From NCBI GenBank assembly GCA_029975215.1, contig JARKPO010000066.1, positions 1-64,000 on the forward strand: a stretch of 64,000 nucleotides of DNA, in the 5' to 3' direction. Both the position numbers and the translations under genes were made by a program. This DNA comes from Levilinea sp. GTDB lineage: Bacteria; Chloroflexota; Anaerolineae; Anaerolineales; Anaerolineaceae. How positions within the stretch are numbered: the first letter of the stretch is position 1; every line of letters begins with the position of its first letter. Below are positions 17,242-24,555 of the stretch, one piece after another. The notes below the pieces were generated by a model, which saw only the letters and a list, made by a program, of their open reading frames with translations, searched no databases and was not told the DNA's origin.

Positions 17242-18625
17242 CCTGCGCGAACTGCCATCGGTGGAGCAGCTGCTTCAAACTCGCACGGCGGCAGAGCTGG
17301 TGGCGGGATATGGGCGCGGGCTGACCCTGCGCGCCATCCGCGACACGTTGGGGCAGGTGCGTAAGGAATTTCAGGCAGGCGGAACGATTCCGCAGGGAGC
17401 CTTGCTGCTGGAGCGGGTGAGAATGCAGCTTGAAAGCTGGCTGGCGCCGACCCTGGTGGCGGTGATCAATGCCACGGGGGTCATTCTGCACACCAATTTG
17501 GGGCGAGCGCCGCTGAGCCGCGAGGCGGTGCGGGCTGTGCAGGTGGTGGGTGGGGGCTATTCGACTCTGGAGTTTGATTTACCCAAAGGCACCCGGGGGT
17601 CGCGCAGCGTACATGCCGAAGCCTTGCTGAAATTATTGACTGGCGCAGAGGCGGCCTTGGTAGTGAACAACAACGCGGCAGCGGTGCTGCTGGCGTTGAG
17701 CGCTTTGGCGAAGGGTAAGCGGGTGGCGATTTCGCGCGGTCAATTGGTGGAAATTGGCGGCGGCTTCAGGGTACCCGATGTGATGCGCCAGTCGGGGGCT
17801 AAACTGGTGGAGGTGGGCACCACCAACCGGGTGCATTTGCGGGACTATGAAGCAGCTTTGGATGAGCAGTCCGTGACAATTGTAATGCGCGCACATTCAT
17901 CCAACTTTCGCATCATCGGCTTCACCAGTGAGCCGGAATTTAAGGATATTGTTCAAGTTGCGCACGCCCGCGGGGCTGTGGTGTTGGATGATCTGGGTTC
18001 GGGATCTTTTCTGGACACGGCGCGCTATGGGCTGGCGCATGAGCCAACCATTCAGGAAGCGATGGACGCGGGCGCAGATCTGATCTGCTTTTCGGGGGAT
18101 AAGCTGCTGGGCGGCCCGCAGGCCGGTATTGTGGTGGGCAAGGCAGAGTTGGTGACTAAATTGAAGAAGCACCCGCTGGCGCGGGCTGTGCGGGCGGATA
18201 AACTGTGCCTGAGCGCGCTGAGCGCTACGCTGACCCATTACCTCCGTGACGAAGCTGAGAGGGAGATCCCGGTGTGGCAGATGATTGGGTACACGCCAGA
18301 GGCGCTGCGCGCACGCGCTCTGCGCTGGGTGGAAGAAACCGGCCATGGTGAGGTTTTGGCGGGGGAGTCCACGGTGGGCGGGGGGAGTTTACCTGAGGAA
18401 ACCTTACCGACCTTTCTGTACGCGCTTAATGTACGGCAGCCGGGGAAATTTTTGGCACGGCTGCGCAAGACCAACCCGCCTATTATCGCCCGTATTCAAG
18501 ATGAGCGAGTCGTTTTTGACCCGCGCACGGTCTTGCCGGATCAAGAAGGGGCTTTTTTGGTCGGGTTGAAAAATGCTTTGAACGACTTTAAACCACAACT
18601 CAATCACGATAGGAGCACAACATGA
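17234..18625 (+). CDS. selA: L-seryl-tRNA(Sec) selenium transferase
   Basis: This 463-aa PLP enzyme converts seryl-tRNA(Sec) to selenocysteyl-tRNA(Sec) using selenophosphate. It has the family features NATGVILHTNLGRAPLS near 79-95, the Asp-rich LDDLGSGS (251-258) and the PLP lysine K290 in SGDKLLGG. Length matches bacterial SelA. The start at 17234 overlaps the end of the membrane protein gene. Its presence suggests that the organism makes selenoproteins, but selB, selC and selD are not in this window. The last codons overlap the next gene start (ATGA). Confidence 0.95.
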   Translation: MSDLRELPSVEQLLQTRTAAELVAGYGRGLTLRAIRDTLGQVRKEFQAGGTIPQGALLLERVRMQLESWLAPTLVAVINATGVILHTNLGRAPLSREAVRAVQVVGGGYSTLEFDLPKGTRGSRSVHAEALLKLLTGAEAALVVNNNAAAVLLALSALAKGKRVAISRGQLVEIGGGFRVPDVMRQSGAKLVEVGTTNRVHLRDYEAALDEQSVTIVMRAHSSNFRIIGFTSEPEFKDIVQVAHARGAVVLDDLGSGSFLDTARYGLAHEPTIQEAMDAGADLICFSGDKLLGGPQAGIVVGKAELVTKLKKHPLARAVRADKLCLSALSATLTHYLRDEAEREIPVWQMIGYTPEALRARALRWVEETGHGEVLAGESTVGGGSLPEETLPTFLYALNVRQPGKFLARLRKTNPPIIARIQDERVVFDPRTVLPDQEGAFLVGLKNALNDFKPQLNHDRSTT

Positions 18626-19872
18626 AAACTGACCTGGATCAATTGATGGCAGAGAACGGCATGGATGCCATGCTCATCACGGGTCCGCTGCAGCACAACC
18701 CTTACATGGTGTATTTAACCGGCGGCGGGCATGTGACCCAGGCTGATTTGATCCAAAAGCGAGGAGAAGCTCCGGTGCTGTTTCACGGTTCAATGGAACG
18801 GGATGAGGCTGCCAAAACGGGTTTGCAAACGCGCAGCTATTCGCTGTACCCGTTTGCGGAGCTGATGAAAGAGGCCGAAGGCGACCGGCTGCTGGCGATG
18901 GCGCTGCGCTACAAGCGCATGTTTGAGGATGTGGGTGTGACGCGTGGTAAGGTGGCGTTGTACGGCCAGACGGATATTGGCCGGGGCTACGCAGTTTTAG
19001 ACCGCTTGAGCCAACTGCTGCCGGACCTGGAACTGGTGGGCTACCCGAAAGAGGATTTTTTGCTGCGGGCGATGGCTACCAAAGAGGAAACGGAGCTGGC
19101 TCGCATCCGGCGCATGGGCGAAGTGACGACCACCGTGGTGGGTATGGTGGCCGACCTGCTGACCAGCAGCCCGGTGCGGGGTGAGGTATTGCTGCGTGCA
19201 GACGGCGAGCCTTTGACCATTCGCGATGTGAAGGCCAAGATCAATTTGTGGCTGGCTGAGCGCGGGGCGGAAAACCCCGAAGATACGATTTTTGCGATCG
19301 GCCACGACGCGGGCGTGCCGCATTCCAGCGGCAACCCCACGGACGTGCTGCGGCTGGGACAGACGATTGTGTTTGACATCTTCCCCAATGAAGCCGGGGG
19401 CGGCTACTTCTACGATTTTACGCGCACCTGGAGCCTGGGGTATGCCACCGATGAGGCCTTGAAACTGTATGAACAGGTGCTGAGCGTGTATCAGACCCTG
19501 GTTTCAGAGCTGGAGATGGGTAAGCATTTCCCGCATTATCAGAAGCGCACTTGCGAGCTATTTGAGGCCATGGGACACCCCACGGTGATGAGCCAACCCG
19601 AGACCGAGGTGGGCTATGTGCATTCACTGGGTCACGGGGTGGGCCTGTTTATTCATGAACTGCCCAGCGCGGGTATGCTAGCCTCACCCAAAGATACGTT
19701 GATCCCTGGGGCGGTGTTCACCCTGGAGCCGGGGCTGTATTATCCGGAGCGCGGTCTGGGCGTGCGCATTGAAGATACCTACACCGTTACGCCGGAAGGC
19801 AAATTCACTGTTTTGGGGCCTGTGTACCCATACAATCTGGTGCTGCCGATGAAAAAGACTGGTGGGCGTTAA
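18622..19872 (+). CDS. M24 family Xaa-Pro-type aminopeptidase
   Basis: This 416-aa protein has a creatinase-like N-terminal domain (about 1-165) and a pita-bread M24 catalytic domain. Metal ligands are visible in FDIFP and YDFTRTW (two Asp), HSLGHGVG (His), TLEPG (Glu) and VRIEDT (Glu). It probably cleaves N-terminal residues ahead of proline in cytoplasmic peptides; M24 members with other substrates cannot be excluded. A GGAG ribosome site precedes the ATG, which overlaps the selA stop, so translation is coupled. Confidence 0.88.
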   Translation: MKTDLDQLMAENGMDAMLITGPLQHNPYMVYLTGGGHVTQADLIQKRGEAPVLFHGSMERDEAAKTGLQTRSYSLYPFAELMKEAEGDRLLAMALRYKRMFEDVGVTRGKVALYGQTDIGRGYAVLDRLSQLLPDLELVGYPKEDFLLRAMATKEETELARIRRMGEVTTTVVGMVADLLTSSPVRGEVLLRADGEPLTIRDVKAKINLWLAERGAENPEDTIFAIGHDAGVPHSSGNPTDVLRLGQTIVFDIFPNEAGGGYFYDFTRTWSLGYATDEALKLYEQVLSVYQTLVSELEMGKHFPHYQKRTCELFEAMGHPTVMSQPETEVGYVHSLGHGVGLFIHELPSAGMLASPKDTLIPGAVFTLEPGLYYPERGLGVRIEDTYTVTPEGKFTVLGPVYPYNLVLPMKKTGGR

Positions 19873-19912
19873 ATTTGTGCAACAGGATGAGGCTGCTCAC
19901 GATGAGTTATGG

Positions 19913-19927
19913 TATAAATCGGACATG
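19913..19927 (+). promoter_or_regulatory. Extended -10 immediately before tsaD
   Basis: TGGTATAAA (TATAAA at 19913-19918) lies inside the intergenic gap and ends six bases before the tsaD ATG. There is no ribosome site. The geometry predicts a transcript starting at or next to the ATG, that is, a leaderless mRNA. Confidence 0.5.
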
Positions 19928-20971
19928 AACGAGAAGATTACCAACGATACTTTTCCTGTACGGGTCTTGGGTATTGAGACCTCATGCGATGAGACGGCAG
20001 CCGCCATCCTGGAGAACGGGCGCGCACTGCATACCAGTGTTGTGGCGACGCAAATTGATCTGCATGCGAAATACGGCGGCGTTTTCCCAGAGGTGGCTTC
20101 GCGGCAGCATGTTCAGACCATCTACGCGGTGGTGGAACAGGCGCTGCAGCAGGCTCATCTGGGGATCAAAGACGTAGACGCTATTGCAGTGACCCGCGGG
20201 CCTGGGCTGGCTGGTTCGCTTTTGGTAGGGATGAACGCCGCCAAAGGGCTGGCCCTGGCCTCCAGAAAGCCGCTAGTGGGGGTCAACCACCTGGAGGGAC
20301 ATATTTACTCAGCGTGGGTGTATCCGGCTGAGGCGGCAGATCCACCGCCTGCGCCGGAATTCCCGCTGCTGGCTTTGCTGGTTTCGGGGGGGCACACTGA
20401 GCTGAATTTGATGACAGATCACCTGACGTATCAACGCCTGGGGGCCACACTGGACGATGCTGCGGGCGAGGCGTTTGACAAGGTGGCGCGGCTCTTGGGA
20501 CTGCCGTATCCGGGCGGGCCGTCGATTCAAAAGACGGCAGAGCAGGGGAACCCCTTTACCTTTCAGTTCCCGCGCTCGCGCCTGGAAGGTACCTGGGACT
20601 TTTCTTTCAGCGGGCTAAAGACGGCCGTATTGCGCACGGTGAAGGAATATGAGCAAGATACGCGGCCTTTGCCAGTGGCGGATCTGGCGGCAAGTTTCCA
20701 GGCGGCGGTGATTGATGTGCTGCTGACCAAGACCCTGGCTGCGGCGCGGAAATTTGGTGTGCGACAGATCCTTTTGGCGGGTGGGGTTTCGGCCAACCGG
20801 CCGCTGCGCGAGGCTTTTCTGGCGCAAAAGGAATTCCCTGTGCAGATTCCAGCTTTTACGCTGTGCACAGATAACGCCGCCATGATCGCCGCGGCGGGGC
20901 ATTACCGGTTTGTGCACGGCAAGACAGACAGCTTGGATATAGACGTGCTGCCTAACTGGCCGTTGTCGTAG
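19925..20971 (+). CDS. tsaD: tRNA N6-threonylcarbamoyladenosine transferase
   Basis: This 348-aa ASKHA-fold enzyme transfers threonylcarbamoyl to A37 of ANN-decoding tRNAs. It begins with the family hallmark VLGIETSCDET (14-24); the metal-binding H122 and H126 lie in NHLEGH, and the nucleotide site includes LVSGGHTE and LAGGVSANRPLR. The start at 19925 is preferred because the conserved N-terminus begins just after it, even though no Shine-Dalgarno is present. Partners TsaB, TsaC and TsaE are not in the window. Confidence 0.96.
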   Translation: MNEKITNDTFPVRVLGIETSCDETAAAILENGRALHTSVVATQIDLHAKYGGVFPEVASRQHVQTIYAVVEQALQQAHLGIKDVDAIAVTRGPGLAGSLLVGMNAAKGLALASRKPLVGVNHLEGHIYSAWVYPAEAADPPPAPEFPLLALLVSGGHTELNLMTDHLTYQRLGATLDDAAGEAFDKVARLLGLPYPGGPSIQKTAEQGNPFTFQFPRSRLEGTWDFSFSGLKTAVLRTVKEYEQDTRPLPVADLAASFQAAVIDVLLTKTLAAARKFGVRQILLAGGVSANRPLREAFLAQKEFPVQIPAFTLCTDNAAMIAAAGHYRFVHGKTDSLDIDVLPNWPLS

Positions 20972-21028
20972 GCTAGACGGAATGTCACTTTTTTCAAAAC
21001 GAGATCATCAAACAGGATAGAATGCTGG

Positions 21029-21637
21029 ATGAATGATGCGCCGTTATCGCTGGAAGCCTTGCGCGCGGGAGACCGAGCGGAATTTGCGCGGATGGTGGCG
21101 CGGTATTCGCCCCAAGTGTACCGACTGGGGCTGAAGATCACCGCGAACGAGCAAGACGCTGAAGACGTGCTGCAGGAAACCTTTGTGAAGGCGATGAAGG
21201 CACTGCCTGGGTTTGAGGGCCGCTCCAGTTTGGCTACCTGGCTGTTCCGCATTGCCACCAACGAGGCTTTGATGGTGCTGCGGCGCAAGAAACCGCAGGT
21301 GACGCTGGTGGATGAGCCTGGTGACGCGGACGAGGATGACGGTTTGCCGCACCCGCAGCAGATTGTGGATTGGTGCTGCCTGCCGGAGGCCGAGATGCTT
21401 TCCAGCGAAACCAAGGCCCAGATGGACCGGGCGGTGGCGGAACTTTCACCCGCGCTGCGCTCGGTGTTTGTGCTGCGCGATTTGCAGGGCTTGTCGGTGC
21501 GTGAGACAGCTGAGGCGCTGGGTGTGGCAGAGGATGTGGTGAAAACGCGGTTGGTTCGGGCGCGGCTTAAGCTGCGCGAGGCGCTTTCGGCGTATTTTGG
21601 TGAGCGCATGCAGAAAGTGAGCGCGGATGAAGAATAA
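21029..21637 (+). CDS. ECF-type RNA polymerase sigma factor
   Basis: This 202-aa protein has sigma region 2 (about 12-80), including EQDAEDVLQETFVKAMKAL and the RSSLATWLFRIATNEAL promoter-melting segment, and region 4 (about 140-190), with LRSVFVLRDLQGLSVRETAE. An acidic linker separates them. The adjacent overlapping gene encodes a small zinc-type anti-sigma, so activity is probably held down by a partner and released by a signal. The start has no good ribosome site, and a TAGAAT ends five bases before the ATG. Confidence 0.92.
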   Translation: MNDAPLSLEALRAGDRAEFARMVARYSPQVYRLGLKITANEQDAEDVLQETFVKAMKALPGFEGRSSLATWLFRIATNEALMVLRRKKPQVTLVDEPGDADEDDGLPHPQQIVDWCCLPEAEMLSSETKAQMDRAVAELSPALRSVFVLRDLQGLSVRETAEALGVAEDVVKTRLVRARLKLREALSAYFGERMQKVSADEE

Positions 21638-21872
21638 GGGTCACTGCGAAGACTTATTGGCCTCCCTCTCCGATTATGTGGACGGAACGCTGGACGGGCA
21701 GTTGTGTGAGGCGCTGGAGCAGCATTTACAGAGCTGCCGCAACTGCACCGTGGTGGTGAACACCCTGCGGCGAACTGTGGAGCTGTATCAGCAGGAGACC
21801 CCAGACGCTCTGCCTGACGCTGTTCACCAGCGGCTGCTGCACCGACTGCAGTTGGACGACTTTCTCAAGTAA
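21627..21872 (+). CDS. ZAS/zf-HC2 anti-sigma factor, soluble
   Basis: This 81-aa protein overlaps the sigma gene by 11 bases. It carries the zinc-binding anti-sigma motif H33-x3-C37-x2-C40 (HLQSCRNC) plus C7 near the N-terminus, as in RsrA/ChrR-type ZAS domains. No membrane segment follows, so it is a cytoplasmic regulator. Anti-sigmas with this motif often lose zinc and release sigma on thiol oxidation. The downstream redox proteins make this plausible, but the stimulus here is inferred. Confidence 0.85.
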   Translation: MKNKGHCEDLLASLSDYVDGTLDGQLCEALEQHLQSCRNCTVVVNTLRRTVELYQQETPDALPDAVHQRLLHRLQLDDFLK

Positions 21873-21884
21873 GGGCAGGCGGCG

Positions 21885-22076
21885 ATGTTCTGCGTAGTGC
21901 CGAAGCCGGAACCAATAGGTGAGGGTAAGAACCCAAGCCCCAAAACCGAGCGCTCTTCTGAGGCTCGCCCAAAAGGATTGTGCCCGCGCTGTGGTGAAGG
22001 TGTTTTGGATTATGACGGAACCCTGAACCTGACTTGTCCGGTGTGCGGCGTGGTGGAGAGCGGTTGTTTTACTTGA
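21885..22076 (+). CDS. Small zinc-ribbon protein
   Basis: This 63-aa product has a polar, charged N-terminal half and a compact C-terminal zinc ribbon made of CPRCGEG and CPVCG, 16 residues apart, with a further Cys near the end (GCFT). It lies 12 bp after the anti-sigma gene, in the same direction. The ribosome site is weak (GGGCAGGC). It could be a nucleic-acid-binding or metal-sensing partner, but no specific function is readable. It is short enough that a fortuitous reading frame cannot be fully excluded, though the paired CxxC argues for a real gene. Confidence 0.6.
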   Translation: MFCVVPKPEPIGEGKNPSPKTERSSEARPKGLCPRCGEGVLDYDGTLNLTCPVCGVVESGCFT

Positions 22077-22137
22077 TAGCGAAAGTGCACAGCCCCGGTG
22101 GGGCTGCGGGCCGATGATCTTGTGAGGAGATGATAGG

Positions 22138-22812
22138 ATGAGTCAGATGTTGGATGCCAACTTACGCAAACAACTGAGCCAGATTTTTGCCGCATTGGAC
22201 CGTGAAGTGGGTGTGGCTTTCTTTGGCAGCACGGAAGAGAATTGTTCTTATTGTGAACAGACCCTGGATTTATTGGAAGAGGTGACTGCCCTCTCGGATA
22301 AGGTGCACCTGAAGTCATACGACATCAATGAGGATGTAAAAATTGCCGAGCGCTACCATGTGGATAAAGCCCCGGGGATTGTGGTCGGTGAAATGCGCGA
22401 GGGTGAAATCGCGGATTTAGGGGTGCGCTTTGCAGGTATCCCTGGCGGTCATGAGTTTACCAGTCTGGTACGCAGCATCCTCATGGTTTCGGCGGGCGAT
22501 TCGGGCCTGGGCGCAGAAACGCGGGAATTTTTGCGGCAGGTGAAAACACCAGTGACTTTTCAGGTATTCGTGACCCCCACCTGCCCTTACTGCCCGCAGG
22601 CGGTGGTACTGGCGCACCAATTTGCTATGGAAAACCCGCTGATTGAGGCTGAGATGGTGGAAGCTATGGAATTTCCGGATTTGTCGGATCAATACGGCGT
22701 TTCTGGTGTTCCACACACGGTGATCAACGAAGGCGCAGGCGAGATTGTGGGGGCAGTGCCAGAGGCGCAGCTGCTGGCCAAGCTCCAGCAGGTGATTGAA
22801 GACGAACTTTAA
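22138..22812 (+). CDS. Protein disulfide oxidoreductase-like, double thioredoxin fold
   Basis: This 224-aa protein has two thioredoxin/glutaredoxin-like units, each with an active-site motif: C36-SY-C39 in the first and C149-PY-C152 in the second. The C-terminal unit shows the cis-Pro region GVPHTVIN. This layout matches PDO/glutaredoxin-like proteins of thermophiles and Chloroflexota, which shuffle disulfides in the cytoplasm and can accept electrons from a thioredoxin reductase. There is no signal peptide. A GGAG site precedes the ATG. It is followed 20 bp later by an OsmC gene, making a peroxide/thiol pair. Confidence 0.85.
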   Translation: MSQMLDANLRKQLSQIFAALDREVGVAFFGSTEENCSYCEQTLDLLEEVTALSDKVHLKSYDINEDVKIAERYHVDKAPGIVVGEMREGEIADLGVRFAGIPGGHEFTSLVRSILMVSAGDSGLGAETREFLRQVKTPVTFQVFVTPTCPYCPQAVVLAHQFAMENPLIEAEMVEAMEFPDLSDQYGVSGVPHTVINEGAGEIVGAVPEAQLLAKLQQVIEDEL

Positions 22813-22832
22813 CCGCATCAGGAGCGAACACA

Positions 22833-23258
22833 ATGGCGATGAAAGAAGGCAAAGTCATTTGGAAACACGGGATGAGCTTCATCGGTTCGGGGCAGTCGGG
22901 GTTTGAGCTGCCTATCGGTACTACACCGGAGTTTGGCGGCGACAACGACGGCTTCAGCCCCATGGAATTGATCCTGATTGGCATGGCGGGCTGCACGGCT
23001 TTGGATGTGATGGCAATTTTGAAGAAGAAAGACCAGGATGTGACCGGCTTTGAGGTGGTGGCGCGAGGTGAACGCGCTGAAAGCCACCCGAGGGTATATA
23101 CCTATGTGCAGGTGGAGTACATCGTCACAGGGCGAAATTTGCAGCGAGAAGCGGTGGAGCGGGCGGTGGAACTTTCGGAGACGAAGTACTGCTCGGTACA
23201 GGCTATGATCAGCAAAACCGCCAAAATTGAAACGGTGATCACGCTGCGCGAAGCGTAA
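22833..23258 (+). CDS. OsmC-family peroxiredoxin-like protein
   Basis: This 141-aa protein has the OsmC layout: an N-terminal beta strand region, PMELILIGMAGCTALDVM with the first redox Cys, and KYCSVQAM with the second. OsmC/Ohr proteins reduce organic hydroperoxides by a Cys pair. YhfA-like members lack that activity, and I cannot separate these from sequence alone. AGGAG lies upstream of the ATG. It ends the sigma/anti-sigma/redox run, followed by a weak GCCGGTGAGG...CACCGG inverted repeat near 23281-23302. Confidence 0.87.
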   Translation: MAMKEGKVIWKHGMSFIGSGQSGFELPIGTTPEFGGDNDGFSPMELILIGMAGCTALDVMAILKKKDQDVTGFEVVARGERAESHPRVYTYVQVEYIVTGRNLQREAVERAVELSETKYCSVQAMISKTAKIETVITLREA

Positions 23259-23335
23259 TCTCTTTCTAAAATCTTGACGAGCCGGTGAGGACATCACCGG
23301 TTCGTTGTTTAATTTGGTAAAATTACTCGACAATT

Positions 23336-24532
23336 ATGAAAACCTTACGCTTACTTTTCTTAACTGTATTATTGGGATTGGTGATCGCGGTAACGTGGAT
23401 GGGGGTGCGCGCGATGATCGGCACACAGCCGACAGCGGCTGAAATTGAGCCAGAAATGACTCCAACCGGCGCAGTTGAGCGGCTAGAACCCCCCACGGTT
23501 CAACCGAGTGTCAGCCCGCCGTATTCACCCCGGCTGGCCTGGTTTTACAAACCACCCAAAGACGGCGACTTGGCCAAGATTGCCCAGAACTTCGATCTCT
23601 TCATCCTGACCGGTGGGGATGAGGCCGAGCGCGAACAGATGCGGGCGGTGGGAGCGAAGGGGCACTTTTTGCAGTATCTGCGTTTTGACGCTATTTTGGA
23701 TATGGAAGACTGCCAGAAGCGTCCGTATCAGAACCAGGCGGCGAATCAGCCAGGGGATTACTGTTGGATTGCGAATGAACACCCGGACTGGTTCTTGCTG
23801 GACGTGAACGGCCGTAAGATGAAGAACAACGGCGGCTACGTGATGATGGATCCGGGGAACGCCGGCTGGCAGGATTTTTGGCTGGAACGAGCACAGATGG
23901 GGCAGGAAACGGGCGGTTGGGACGGCCTGTTCCTGGATAATGTTGAGGCCAACCTGGATAAACGCAGGCGGGCGGATGCCTTGCCGGGGCGCTACCCGGA
24001 TGATGACAGCTACCGGCAGGCGGTTTTGAGTTTCTTGGAGCGTATATACCAAACCTATACCCGCCCCAATCATCGACCGCTGTATGCGAATGTGTTGGAC
24101 GTGGACAGTACGGACGAATTGCTGCCTTTTTTGGGGGTGCTGGATGGGGTGATGGTGGAGAGCTTTGCAGTGGATTGGCAGGACGGCTATCACAGCCGGG
24201 AGATCTGGGAAAAGGAAATGAAGATGGTGGAAAGCGCGCAGCGTATGGGCAAACAACTGATCTTGGTGGCCCAGGGCAGCGAAACGGATTTGGCCCGACA
24301 GGAGTTTGCACTGGCTTCTGCCATCCTGGCAGATTTAGGAGGAGTCACCTTCCGCTATACCTATTATGAGGAATATACCACCGCCTGGCTGTATGAGAAC
24401 TACCGGGTGGAACTGGGTGGGGCTTTGGGCGAACGGTATGCTGCGGCAGGAGGCTGGCGGCGCGATTTTGAACGGGGCAGCGTGATGGTGCAGCCCGCTG
24501 CAGGCACGGCGGAGATCCACATTCAGCCTTAA
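23336..24532 (+). CDS. Putative glycoside hydrolase, GHL15-like, membrane-anchored
   Basis: This 398-aa protein starts with a signal anchor (about 5-25) and a Pro/Thr-rich spacer, then a TIM-barrel-like region: PRLAWFYKPP, a DYCWIANEHPDWFLLD segment, MMDPGN, and GLFLDNVEA, which has an acidic residue in a likely active-site strand. These fit the hypothetical glycosyl hydrolase 15 (GHL15) class, which has no proven substrate. An extended -10 (TGGTAAAAT) ends 12 bases before the ATG with no ribosome site. Its position between the redox genes and the polysaccharide locus hints at a glycan role. Confidence 0.65.
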   Translation: MKTLRLLFLTVLLGLVIAVTWMGVRAMIGTQPTAAEIEPEMTPTGAVERLEPPTVQPSVSPPYSPRLAWFYKPPKDGDLAKIAQNFDLFILTGGDEAEREQMRAVGAKGHFLQYLRFDAILDMEDCQKRPYQNQAANQPGDYCWIANEHPDWFLLDVNGRKMKNNGGYVMMDPGNAGWQDFWLERAQMGQETGGWDGLFLDNVEANLDKRRRADALPGRYPDDDSYRQAVLSFLERIYQTYTRPNHRPLYANVLDVDSTDELLPFLGVLDGVMVESFAVDWQDGYHSREIWEKEMKMVESAQRMGKQLILVAQGSETDLARQEFALASAILADLGGVTFRYTYYEEYTTAWLYENYRVELGGALGERYAAAGGWRRDFERGSVMVQPAAGTAEIHIQP

Positions 24533-24555
24533 TTTCAGATGCAAAGGAGCATAGC

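Noticed and set aside
20976..21028. Autoregulatory ECF promoter before the sigma gene
   Set aside because: A GGAAT occurs near 20980, but no matching -10 at the expected spacing could be identified, so the assignment would be a guess.
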